Source of the DNA: Insolitispirillum peregrinum
GTDB lineage: Bacteria > Pseudomonadota > Alphaproteobacteria > Rhodospirillales > Rhodospirillaceae
NCBI RefSeq assembly: GCF_042665255.1
Contig: NZ_JBHTCD010000018.1
Reading direction: 5' to 3' (one strand)
Length of the DNA: 64,000 nt
Shown here: positions 18,101 to 26,340 of the stretch, piece by piece
Layout: each line of letters begins with the position of its first letter
Numbering within the stretch: the first letter of the stretch is position 1
Translations under genes and position numbers: made by a program
The notes under the pieces: generated by a model
What the model was told of the DNA's origin: nothing
Database searches by the model: none
What the model saw: the letters and a program-made list of their open reading frames with translations, nothing else

Positions 18101-18145
18101 AGAGCCTTTTCAAGTTGACCGTCGACGGTCAACTTGAAAAGGCTC
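18100..18145. repeat. E-family element: perfect 44-bp palindrome
   Basis: 18102-18145 reads the same on both strands over all 44 bases, centred on GTCGAC, with arms GAGCCTTTTCAAGTTGACC. TA stands at the left edge (18100-18101). It abuts the truncated transposase and is the most symmetrical member of its family, so probably recent or under pairing constraint. It would form a very stable hairpin. Confidence 0.85.
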
Positions 18146-18228
18146 ATGACACAGGTTTTGGGCGATCCTGTGTGTGGTCGGGGGCGGGAAGCCCGCTGCG
18201 TGGAAGAGTGGCAAAGGGGTGCACGAGC

Positions 18229-18642
18229 TTATCCCCCCTGATAAAACCAGCGAGTCGCAGCAGTCTTCCCACTTTTGTCCCATTCTTTTGAACATACTTA
18301 TCCACAGATTTTGTGGAAAACTTCCAAGCCCGTGGATCATCCGGGACACAGGGGGAAATTCCCCCCTGTGTCCAGATCAATATATTGATTATAAAGTGTT
18401 TCCTGATTCCCTCGAGACTCTGCCTCAAAGCCTGACCAGCACGGAGGGATTCCTCCGGGCGACTCGGAGACTCAAGGTACGGAAAAGTTATCCACAGCAA
18501 GAGTCGCGAGTCGCCCACAAACTTCCCAGAGGCTGTAGCCCCCCTTTGTGCACAAGGTTATCCACAGGGCGACCTCCGACCATCAGGCATTCTCATAAAC
18601 GCAGCCTGTGCTCCTGACGGGTAAGCCGCGACACCGTGACTC
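18229..18642. other. Candidate replication origin (oriC-like)
   Basis: The gap between the transposase remnant and the cupin gene has no coding content. It contains three perfect DnaA boxes TTATCCACA on the plus strand (18298-18306, 18488-18496, 18558-18566). A fourth site, TTTTCCACA, is on the minus strand (18312-18320), and the dyad TTGTGCACAA is at 18546-18555. The stretch 18376-18402 is AT-rich and contains a perfect IHF consensus on the minus strand (18378-18390). A stable hairpin is at 18343-18373. Nine GANTC sites (18252, 18405, 18416, 18448, 18461, 18469, 18501, 18508, 18638) compare with one or two expected. Box, IHF and GANTC clustering is the signature of alphaproteobacterial origins. 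Neither hemE nor parAB is nearby, so this is inference. Confidence 0.7.
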
Positions 18643-18775
18643 ATCGGCAAATTCCCCGCGCTATCGGGGCTTTGGCCGGGTAAACGTCGCTGGACGGGGC
18701 GCCCTGCTCGGGACATACTGCGCCCCTCCCGGAATGCCCCGCGGGACCGGCGCAACCAAAGCCAGAGTGGGACGG

Positions 18776-19201
18776 ATGATAGAGCATATCGAGCATGGCG
18801 GCGAACTGTTGGCCCTCATCATCAGGGCATCCTACGCCAAGCCAGGCATTTCCTTTTTTACCGATCCGGCGCTGTCACAACAGATTGCCTACATGCAGCA
18901 CCCGGACGGCAAAATCATCGAACCGCATGTGCATAACCCGGTCCAGCGCGAAGTCCACCTGACGCAGGAGGTGCTGGTCCTGCGCAAGGGGAAAATGCGG
19001 GTTGATTTTTATGATGGCGCCCAGAGCTATCTTTACAGTCGCACCCTGGAAGCCGGTGATGTCATCCTGCTGGTAACCGGTGGTCACGGCTTCGAGGTGC
19101 TTGAAGAAATCGAAATGTTCGAAATCAAGCAAGGGCCGTATGCTGGCGACGCTGACAAGACCCGTTTTCGCGGTATCTGTGCCGATCAGGTGAAAGAATG
19201 A
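18776..19201 (+). CDS. Cupin-fold protein of the glycan operon
   Basis: A 141-residue protein built around a single cupin barrel: PHVHNPVQREVHLTQEVLVLRKGKMRVDFYD supplies the first metal-type motif (histidines and glutamate) and LEAGDVILLVTGGHGFEVLEE the second. I use ATG 18776, where the conserved part begins; the longer upstream frame runs into the origin-like region. Its stop overlaps the aminotransferase ATG by four bases, so it belongs to the sugar operon. WxcM-like cupins act as sugar-nucleotide isomerases or modifiers, but I cannot assign a reaction here. Confidence 0.65.
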   Translation: MIEHIEHGGELLALIIRASYAKPGISFFTDPALSQQIAYMQHPDGKIIEPHVHNPVQREVHLTQEVLVLRKGKMRVDFYDGAQSYLYSRTLEAGDVILLVTGGHGFEVLEEIEMFEIKQGPYAGDADKTRFRGICADQVKE

Positions 19202-20370
19202 CCTCTGCCCTCTCTGTTCCTGCCGCTTTTGATCCTGCGCTGTCGCTGGAAGCCGTCGGCCCCATTCCGGTGAACGAGCCGCGACTGGACGGGAACGAGC
19301 GGGCCTATCTGCTCGACTGCATCGATACCGGCTGGATTTCATCCGAAGGCCCGTTCGTCGAACGCTTCGAAGCCGCGATGGCCGAGAAGGTCAACCGCCG
19401 TTATGGCATCGGGGTTGCCAATGGTTCGGCGGCCCTCGACATTGCGGTGGCAGCCTTGCGGCTTGGCCCCGGCGATGAGGTGATCCTGCCGTCGTTCACC
19501 ATCATCTCGTGCGCCGCCGCCATCGTGCGCGCCGGGGCTACGCCGGTGGTGGTCGATTGCGATCCGCTGACCCTGAACAGCACCGCAGACCATTACGCAG
19601 CGGTGATTACCCCGCGCACCAAAGCCCTGATGGTGGTCCATATCTATGGCCTGCCGGTGGACATGGACCCGATTCTGGCGCTGGCCGAACGCCACGGGCT
19701 GGCGGTGATCGAAGACGCTGCCGAAATGCACGGCCAGACCTACAAGGGTCGCCCGTGCGGCAGCTTTGGCCACCTCAGCACCTTCAGCTTTTACCCGAAC
19801 AAACTGGTGACCTCGGGCGAAGGCGGAATGGTGATGACCGATGATCCCGAGCTGGCCGAACGCTGCCGCAGTCTGCGCAACCTGTGCTTCAACAACCGTC
19901 AGCGGTTCATCCACGATGAAATCGGCTGGAATTACCGCCTGACCAACATGCAGGCCGCCCTTGGGCTGGCACAGGTGGAAAAGCTGGAACAGACCGTCGC
20001 CCGCAAGCGGGAGATTGGCCGGGTCTACACCGACCTGCTGGCCGACCTGCCCGGTGTCCAGATCCCGCTGACCGGCACCGACTATGCCGAGGGGCTGTAC
20101 TGGGTCTTTTCGCTGATCCTTGATGACAGCATGGAGATGGACGCCAAGGCAGCGATGGCGGTTCTGGCCGACCAGAAGATCGGCACCCGTCCGTTCTTCT
20201 GGCCGATGCACGAACAGCCGGTGTTCCGCAAGATGGGCCTGTTCGAGGGCGTCTCCTGCCCGGTGGCCGAACGGATCGCCCGTCGGGGGTTCTACGTTCC
20301 CTCGGGCGTCGGGGTAACCGGGCTTCAGATGCGGCGGGTTGCGGCCGTGGTGCGGCAGGTCCTGAAATGA
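19198..20370 (+). CDS. per: GDP-perosamine synthase-like aminotransferase (DegT/DnrJ/EryC1/StrS)
   Basis: A 390-residue PLP-dependent sugar aminotransferase. The catalytic lysine is K202 in FSFYPNK. Conserved blocks include DTGWISSEGPFVERFE, NGSAALD, HIYGLPVDMDP, IEDAAEMHGQTYKGRPCGSFG and GTRPFFWPMHEQPVF. The last, with the overall sequence, points to the GDP-perosamine synthase branch, which aminates GDP-4-keto-6-deoxymannose. The manB-fcl-manC genes 8 kb downstream make GDP-mannose, the precursor; gmd is not in the window. Overlaps at both ends show tight operon coupling. Family certain, substrate likely. Confidence 0.82.
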   Translation: MTSALSVPAAFDPALSLEAVGPIPVNEPRLDGNERAYLLDCIDTGWISSEGPFVERFEAAMAEKVNRRYGIGVANGSAALDIAVAALRLGPGDEVILPSFTIISCAAAIVRAGATPVVVDCDPLTLNSTADHYAAVITPRTKALMVVHIYGLPVDMDPILALAERHGLAVIEDAAEMHGQTYKGRPCGSFGHLSTFSFYPNKLVTSGEGGMVMTDDPELAERCRSLRNLCFNNRQRFIHDEIGWNYRLTNMQAALGLAQVEKLEQTVARKREIGRVYTDLLADLPGVQIPLTGTDYAEGLYWVFSLILDDSMEMDAKAAMAVLADQKIGTRPFFWPMHEQPVFRKMGLFEGVSCPVAERIARRGFYVPSGVGVTGLQMRRVAAVVRQVLK

Positions 20371-21140
20371 GCGGCACCTTTTCCCGCGAATACGTGGCAG
20401 TCTACGATCTGCTGTACGGCAGCAAGGACTATGCAGCCGAAGCGGCCTTTGTCCTCGACCGCTTGCAGGCGGCCAGCCCGGCACCGCTGCGGACGGTGCT
20501 GGATATCGGCTGTGGCACCGGGCGGCACGCCCACCTGATGGCCGGGCACGGCGTCCGCGTGCAGGGTGTTGACCTGTCCGACAAGATGGTGGCGCTGGCC
20601 CACGAGCGTGGGCAAGACCTGCCCACTGCGTCGGCGGTTGCTTTTGCGCAAGGGGATGTGCGGACCTTCAACCTGTCGCAACCCTTTGATGCCGCAGCGG
20701 CCCTGTTCCATGTGTTCAGCTACCTGACCGCCACCGAGGGTCTGGAGGCCGGAATGGCCCGTGTCCGCCACCACCTGCCAGTCGGCGCACCGTTCCTGTT
20801 TGATTACTGGTACGCAGAGGCCATCCGGCGCGATGGCGTCGAGCGCCGGGAGCGGGAAGCCGAAAACGACGCCTGGCACGTCCATCGCCTGACCGAGCCG
20901 GTGTGGGAAAAAAACAACGATCTGGTGCGGGTCAATTTCCATGTGACAGCGACCGAAAAGAGTTCGGGGACCGTCCACCGCTGGCACGAAGAACATCCGA
21001 TGCGCTATTTCGACCCGGACTTCCTCGAACACCGCCTTGCCCGCCAAGGCTTTAAAGTGGTCGAGCACGGCGAATGGCTGACCGGCGGCCCGCCGCAGGC
21101 GGGGGCACTGGGGGCCTATCTGGTGGCTGTTGCCGTCTGA
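20367..21140 (+). CDS. SAM-dependent class I methyltransferase
   Basis: A 257-residue methyltransferase. The SAM-binding motif is LDIGCGTGRHAHLMA (about residues 46-60), followed by the acidic end of strand 2 (VQGVDLSDKM) and motif II-like FDAAAALFHVFSYL. Its start overlaps the aminotransferase stop by four bases (ATGA). The likely substrate is an amino sugar or other nucleotide-sugar or glycan group, inferred only from the operon. Confidence 0.8.
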   Translation: MSGTFSREYVAVYDLLYGSKDYAAEAAFVLDRLQAASPAPLRTVLDIGCGTGRHAHLMAGHGVRVQGVDLSDKMVALAHERGQDLPTASAVAFAQGDVRTFNLSQPFDAAAALFHVFSYLTATEGLEAGMARVRHHLPVGAPFLFDYWYAEAIRRDGVERREREAENDAWHVHRLTEPVWEKNNDLVRVNFHVTATEKSSGTVHRWHEEHPMRYFDPDFLEHRLARQGFKVVEHGEWLTGGPPQAGALGAYLVAVAV

Positions 21141-21217
21141 TTTTTCCTTTTCCGTCCCTGCGTTTCCATCGGGCAGGGACGGTGCCTGTCGGCCATCACA
21201 TAAAGGACCGGGATACC

Positions 21218-22453
21218 ATGCGGATTGCTGTTTTTGTGGAAAACGCCCTCGGTTCGGGAGGCGCATTTCAGCAAACCCTGTCGATGGTCCACGCCCTGCA
21301 ATCCCTGCCTGACCACAGCGCGGTGGTGTTGACCCCGGTGGCGGAAAACGTCTCCCGGCTGCAGGAACGGGGGATCGAGGCCCACCTGTACGCCGATGGT
21401 CCGTGGACCCGCTTTACCGATACGCTGGGCGGACTGATGCCGCGCAGCGCGCAACTGCTGCGGCTTGGGCGGCGCCTGGGCCTGAAACAGCTCGGCCAGA
21501 GCCTCGATCTGCGTCTGGAGGCCCTGAAGATTGACATTGCCTTCTTCAATGCCCGTTCGGCCACACCGCTGCGGCTGGCGCGGCATCCGTATGTGTTCAC
21601 CGTGTGGGACCTGTGTCATCGGGATCACCCGGAATTCCCGGAAGTGTCCGAAAACCGCGAGTTTGAACGGCGGGAACAGGTTCTGAAAGCCGTTTTGCCC
21701 AAGGCGATTGCGGTGATCGCCGATTCCGGGATCGGGGCCGACAAGATTGCCGCTTGGTACGGCGTTGACCGCCCGCGGGTTCACGTCATTCCCTTTCTGC
21801 CGTCTGCTGGTGTCCGCCAGTACGCCGCCGGGGAACGGACCTCATCGCCGCAGGCGGTGCGCGAGAAATACGGCTTGCCGCAGGACTATGTGTTCTATCC
21901 GGCCCAGATGTGGGCGCACAAAAACCATGTCTACCTGTTCGAGGCGCTGGCCGAGCTGAAAGCCCGCCACGGCATCCGCCTCGCGGCGGCCTTAAGTGGT
22001 GGCGACAAGGGCAACAAGGCCTATCTGCAGGACTATGCCCGTCAGCTTGGCATCGCCGATCAGGTGTTCTTTCTGGGCTTTGTCGATGACGGGGAAATTC
22101 CGGCGCTCTATGACGGGGCGCGGGCGCTGGTGATGCCGAGCTATTTTGGCCCGACCAACCTGCCGCCGATCGAAGCCGCCCTGCTGGGCTGTCCGGTGAT
22201 TTATGCCGATCAGCCGACCTTCCGCGCCCAGATGGGGGAGGCAGCGCTGTACTGTGACCTGAACGATCCGTTCAGTCTGGCCGGGCACCTGCACACACTG
22301 CTGGACGATCCGGCCTGCGCAGAGCGCCTCAAGGCCGCCGGTCATGCCCTGACCGCACCGCTGACCGAAGACCTCTATACGCAAAAGCTGGCGACCATTT
22401 TCGATGCCTACGCCCTCAAGCGGCGCCGCTGGCAGGCCCGAGAGGGACCATGA
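21218..22453 (+). CDS. Glycosyltransferase, GT4-like (GT-B fold)
   Basis: A 411-residue glycosyltransferase. The N-terminal half begins MRIAVFVENALGSGGAFQQTL, with a glycine-rich loop. The C-terminal half has YPAQMWAHKNHVYLFEAL, VFFLGFVDDGEIPALYDGARALVMPSYFGPTNLPPIEAALLGCPVI, the nucleotide-sugar site with the conserved E in PPIEA. ATG 21218 has AAAGGA upstream. Cytoplasmic, probably adding a sugar from this pathway to a surface glycan. Donor and acceptor are unknown. Confidence 0.82.
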   Translation: MRIAVFVENALGSGGAFQQTLSMVHALQSLPDHSAVVLTPVAENVSRLQERGIEAHLYADGPWTRFTDTLGGLMPRSAQLLRLGRRLGLKQLGQSLDLRLEALKIDIAFFNARSATPLRLARHPYVFTVWDLCHRDHPEFPEVSENREFERREQVLKAVLPKAIAVIADSGIGADKIAAWYGVDRPRVHVIPFLPSAGVRQYAAGERTSSPQAVREKYGLPQDYVFYPAQMWAHKNHVYLFEALAELKARHGIRLAAALSGGDKGNKAYLQDYARQLGIADQVFFLGFVDDGEIPALYDGARALVMPSYFGPTNLPPIEAALLGCPVIYADQPTFRAQMGEAALYCDLNDPFSLAGHLHTLLDDPACAERLKAAGHALTAPLTEDLYTQKLATIFDAYALKRRRWQAREGP

Positions 22454-23364
22454 TGTCATCCTTGCCAAACTTCATTTGTGTCGGCGCCCCCAAAACCGGC
22501 ACCACCGCACTGCACGAAGACATGACCGCCCACCCGGATGTCTTTGTAACGCCGGTCAAGGAGACGCATTTCTTCCGTCTGGCCTTTGATGGTCTGCCGT
22601 GGAATGGTCCGGGCACGCCACCGCCGATGGAGATTGACAGCCTCGACAAGTACAAGGCGCTGTTTGCCGGGGTCCGTGGTGAACGCGCCATCGGCGAGAT
22701 TTGTCCGTCCTATTTCGCCGACCCCCGCACCCCCAGCCATATCCATGCCACTCTCGGCACGGTGAAAATCATCATCATGCTGCGCGACCCGGCGGCGCGG
22801 GCGTTCTCGCAGTTCCTGCACGCCCGCCTGATTGGCTGTGAACCGGAACCGTCTTTCCTGAAGGCCCTTTCGCTGGAACCCGAACGGGAGGCCGCCCAGT
22901 GGGGAGAATTCTGGTCCTATCTGGGCCAAAGCCATTATGCACCGGTGCTGGAACGCTATTTCGCCACCTTTGGGCGGGACAACGTGCTGGTGATCCGCCA
23001 TGACCACTATCTGCGCGACCGCGAAACCAGTCTGCGCGAGGTCTATCAGTTCGTTGGCGTCGATCCCGATTTTGCCGGCCAACAACTGGCCCCCAAGCGC
23101 ACCGTCAACATTTCGGGGGTGCCGTCCAATCCGCTGGCGGCCTTTGCCTTTCGCCACATCGAGCAAATGGCCAAAATCGGCCGCATTCTGGCCCCCACCG
23201 GACTGCGCCGGAAAATCAGGGCGATCCTTGACCGCTCGCTGACCAAAGCCACCCTGACGCCGGAAGAGCGACAGTCGATCATCACCCGCCTGTCCGATGA
23301 CCTCGCCCGCGTCGAAGAACTGACAGGCTGGGACCTGCGTGACTGGAAAGCATCCGCCCGATGA
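22450..23364 (+). CDS. Sulfotransferase (PAPS-dependent)
   Basis: A 304-residue sulfotransferase. The 5'-phosphosulfate loop is CVGAPKTGTTAL near residue 15 and the 3'-phosphate site is IIIMLRDPAARAFSQF near residue 110. HYAPVLERYFATFGRDNVLVI is the usual downstream block. It transfers sulfate from PAPS to a hydroxyl or amine. The start ATGATG overlaps the glycosyltransferase stop. Placement between two glycosyltransferases implies a sulfated polysaccharide or glycan; the acceptor is inferred. Confidence 0.82.
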   Translation: MMSSLPNFICVGAPKTGTTALHEDMTAHPDVFVTPVKETHFFRLAFDGLPWNGPGTPPPMEIDSLDKYKALFAGVRGERAIGEICPSYFADPRTPSHIHATLGTVKIIIMLRDPAARAFSQFLHARLIGCEPEPSFLKALSLEPEREAAQWGEFWSYLGQSHYAPVLERYFATFGRDNVLVIRHDHYLRDRETSLREVYQFVGVDPDFAGQQLAPKRTVNISGVPSNPLAAFAFRHIEQMAKIGRILAPTGLRRKIRAILDRSLTKATLTPEERQSIITRLSDDLARVEELTGWDLRDWKASAR

Positions 23365-24131
23365 GCGCCCCGATATCCAGCACCCCCCTTGTCTCGATCA
23401 TCACCTCGACCTTTAACGCTGGAAAGCATCTGGGCGACCTGATTGCCTCGATGCGGGCGCAGGATCGCGACGGTATCGAATGGATCATCGTCGATGGCGG
23501 ATCACAAGACGATACCATCGCGCTGGCGCAGGCGGCGCAGGATGTGGTCTCGGTGCTGATCAGCGAGCCGGATCGCGGGATTTATGACGCCTGGAACAAA
23601 GGTGTTGCCGTAGCCAAAGGCGACTGGATTGCCTTCATGGGGGCCGATGACTATTACCTGCCGGGCGCTTTGGCCCTCTGTCGGCAGGCAGCGCAGGCGG
23701 CGGCCCCGGAGATCACCATGATTGTCGGGACCATTCACTGGGTCAACGAAGACGACAGCCGGATCGTGCGCACCATCGCCGAGCCGTGGGACTGGCAGAA
23801 AATGCAGCGGTGGATGAACATTGGCCATCCGGGCACCCTGCACCACCGCCGCCTGTTTGAACAGCACGGTGCCTTTGACATCGCGTTCCGTAGCGCGGCG
23901 GACTATGACTTCCTCCTGCGGGTCGGTCCGCAGGTGCGGGCATCCTTCATCGCCACCCCGCTGGCCCGGGTGCGGATCGGCGGGGCCAGCCAGCAGACCC
24001 AGGCCCTGCGCGAAGCCCAACAGGCCCGCCAGCGCAATCTGCACCTGTCCCGTTTACAGGTCGGCTGGGCCTATTGGGTCGCCCGCGTCAAAATGATCAT
24101 TCGGGGCAGGATTGAAGCCCTGAAGGGGTGA
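23361..24131 (+). CDS. Glycosyltransferase family 2
   Basis: A 256-residue GT-A enzyme. It begins SIITSTFNAGKHLGDLIASM, has the nucleotide-binding EWIIVDGGSQDDT and the metal-binding FMGADDYYLPGA (DXD-like). The C-terminus has a short hydrophobic and basic stretch (VGWAYWVARVKMIIRGR) that may touch the membrane. It overlaps the sulfotransferase stop by four bases and is the last gene of the operon, closed by the terminator at 24134. Confidence 0.85.
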   Translation: MSAPISSTPLVSIITSTFNAGKHLGDLIASMRAQDRDGIEWIIVDGGSQDDTIALAQAAQDVVSVLISEPDRGIYDAWNKGVAVAKGDWIAFMGADDYYLPGALALCRQAAQAAAPEITMIVGTIHWVNEDDSRIVRTIAEPWDWQKMQRWMNIGHPGTLHHRRLFEQHGAFDIAFRSAADYDFLLRVGPQVRASFIATPLARVRIGGASQQTQALREAQQARQRNLHLSRLQVGWAYWVARVKMIIRGRIEALKG

Positions 24132-24133
24132 TC

Positions 24134-24169
24134 AACAGGGACGTGGAGCCGCGCCTCACGTCCCTGTTT
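24134..24169. terminator. Bidirectional terminator between the glycan operon and cobT
   Basis: AACAGGGACGTG (24134-24145) pairs with CACGTCCCTGTT (24157-24168). The arms begin with AA and end with TT, so it can serve both converging units. Confidence 0.65.
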
Positions 24170-24180
24170 CCGTCTTGATG

Positions 24181-26271
24181 TTACCACCGGCCAGCGGTCC
24201 GGCGGCGGTCTTCCTCGTCGAACAGGGCGGTCAGCTGCTTCAGCACCGTGCCGCCCAGCTCTTCGGCGTCCATGATGGTGACCGCCCGCCGGTAATAGCG
24301 GGTGACATCGTGGCCGATGCCAATCGCCAGCAGGTCAACCGGGCTGCGGGTTTCGATCCATTCGATCACTGCCCGCAGGTGGCTTTCCAGATAGTTGCCG
24401 GTATTGACCGACAGGGTGCTGTCATCGACCGGCGCGCCGTCAGAAATCACCATCAGGATGCGGCGTTGCTCGGTGCGGGAAATCAGACGCTCGTGCGCCC
24501 ACAGCAGGGCTTCGCCGTCGATGTTTTCCTTCAGGATGCCTTCCTTCAGCATCAGGCCGAGGTTCTTGCGCACCCGCCGCCACGGCATGTCGGCGGCCTT
24601 GTAGATGATGTGGCGCAGATCGTTCAGGCGGCCGGGGTTTTCCGGCTTGCCTTCCCGCATCCAGTCTTCGCGCGACTTGCCGCCCTTCCACTGGCTGGTG
24701 GTAAAGCCGAGAATTTCGACCTTCACCCCGCAGCGTTCCAGCGTGCGGGCCAGAATGTCGGCGCTCATGGCGGCAACAGTGATCGGACGACCGCGCATCG
24801 AGCCGGAATTGTCGATCAGCAGCGTCACCACCGTATCGCGGAAGGTGGTGTCCTTTTCCTGCTTGTAGGACAGCGACAACGCCGGGTTGGCGACAATGCG
24901 GGCCAGCCGGGCAGCATCAAGGATGCCTTCTTCAAGGTCAAAGTCCCACGAGCGCATTTGCTTGGCCATCAGGCGGCGTTGCAGGCGGTTGGCCAGCCGG
25001 GTGACCACCCCTTGCAGGTGTGACAACTGCTGATCAAGCTGGAAGCGCAGGCGGGCCAGTTCTTCCGGGTCGCACAGGTCGGCGGCGTCGCGGATCTGGT
25101 CATGGGCGCGGGTATAGGCGTGATAGACCGACTGGGCGGTGCTGTTGTGGCCCATCGCCGGAGCCTGGGCGGTGCTGTCGCCCGCCGGTTCCTCGCTGGA
25201 CGCACCGGGGGCGGCCATCTGGCTTTCCTGCTCGCCGGACTGCTTTGCACCGTCGCTGTCACTGGCCCCGCTGGTGCTTTCCTGCTGCTCGCCGCCGCTG
25301 TCGCTGCCGCCCTGACTGTCGTCTGGTTCTTGCTCGTCCTGCTCGCCGTCCTGCTGCTGGCTCTGGTCGCTGGCCTGATCGTCGTTGCTTTGCTCGTCCT
25401 GCTGCTGTTCGGGCAGGTCGTCCAGTTCAATGTCCAGATCGGCAATCAACTGGCGCAGAACGTCGGCAAAGGCGCTTTGGTCGTCCAGCCGTTCAGCCAG
25501 CCGGTCGATGAACGGCGCACAGCGGGAAATCAGCGGGGCGCACAGGTCCAGCAGGTGCTGTTCGGTCGCTCCGGCGGGAAAGCCGCCAAAACGCTGGTGT
25601 GCCGCCAGCCGCAGGATTTCCTGCATCGGCACGGTGGCGGCATCACTGACCTGATCATAGCCTTCCGAGCGCAGGCGGAATTCGACAGCTTCGGCGATGT
25701 TCTTGCCGACGCCAGCCATCCGCCGCGCTCCCAGCCCTTCGACGCGGGCCTGTTCGAGGGCGTTATAGACCTCGCGCGCTTCCGGGCTGTTGGGCAGGCG
25801 GCGCAGGTGAACCTGCTGGCTGTGGTGACGCAGGCGCAGGGCCAGCGCGTCACCGGTGCCGCGCATGCGGGCCAGATGCTCTGGCTCGGGCCGGGTCGGC
25901 GGCAGCGGCAGGCGGACCTGATTGCCGACAATCGCCCCGCCTTGCGCGTTGGGCATCGGGCTATAGCCGACCAGCATGTCGGCCCGCCCGGCAATCGCCC
26001 GCACCGAGGCACCATTGGCCCGCTTGAACGCCTCCATCGGGACTTCGCCCCCGACCAGACGGGATACTGCCTCGCGCGCCGCCGCACCGGGATGCGGGGC
26101 GGGCAGGTGGTGGGCCGGACCGCGTTTCATGCCGATATCCGACCGCCCGCCGACATGGCTGACCCGCGCCCCTCCGGCCGGAGCCCCCGACACCGGGCGG
26201 GCCACGCCAGAGGGCGTGCCGCTGGCCGTCGGCGGCAGCGGAGAGGACGATGAAGACTTGGGATCAGCCAT
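24181..26271 (-). CDS. cobT: Cobaltochelatase subunit CobT
   Basis: A 696-residue subunit of the aerobic cobaltochelatase CobNST, which inserts cobalt into hydrogenobyrinic acid a,c-diamide during B12 synthesis. The middle (about residues 280-370) is a long low-complexity acidic and glutamine/serine-rich linker. The C-terminal third is a von Willebrand A domain with an intact MIDAS motif (LLIDNSGSMRG) plus the CobT-specific GFTTSQWKGGKSREDW. ATG 26271 has AGGAAG upstream. cobS lies directly upstream. CobN is not in the window. Confidence 0.93.
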   Translation of the reverse strand: MADPKSSSSSPLPPTASGTPSGVARPVSGAPAGGARVSHVGGRSDIGMKRGPAHHLPAPHPGAAAREAVSRLVGGEVPMEAFKRANGASVRAIAGRADMLVGYSPMPNAQGGAIVGNQVRLPLPPTRPEPEHLARMRGTGDALALRLRHHSQQVHLRRLPNSPEAREVYNALEQARVEGLGARRMAGVGKNIAEAVEFRLRSEGYDQVSDAATVPMQEILRLAAHQRFGGFPAGATEQHLLDLCAPLISRCAPFIDRLAERLDDQSAFADVLRQLIADLDIELDDLPEQQQDEQSNDDQASDQSQQQDGEQDEQEPDDSQGGSDSGGEQQESTSGASDSDGAKQSGEQESQMAAPGASSEEPAGDSTAQAPAMGHNSTAQSVYHAYTRAHDQIRDAADLCDPEELARLRFQLDQQLSHLQGVVTRLANRLQRRLMAKQMRSWDFDLEEGILDAARLARIVANPALSLSYKQEKDTTFRDTVVTLLIDNSGSMRGRPITVAAMSADILARTLERCGVKVEILGFTTSQWKGGKSREDWMREGKPENPGRLNDLRHIIYKAADMPWRRVRKNLGLMLKEGILKENIDGEALLWAHERLISRTEQRRILMVISDGAPVDDSTLSVNTGNYLESHLRAVIEWIETRSPVDLLAIGIGHDVTRYYRRAVTIMDAEELGGTVLKQLTALFDEEDRRRTAGRW

Positions 26272-26340
26272 GGACTGCTTCCTGAGCAAGACGACAGACA
26301 GGACGGACAAACGGCCCGGAACAGGGGGAGGAGATGCCGC

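Noticed and set aside
18229..18237. TTATCCCCC as a further DnaA box
   Set aside because: It departs from the consensus at two core positions, so I did not count it.
18608..18775. Extension of the cupin gene to an upstream ATG at 18608
   Set aside because: The extra 56 residues are arginine/glycine-rich with no cupin homology and run into the origin-like region; the conserved part starts at 18776.
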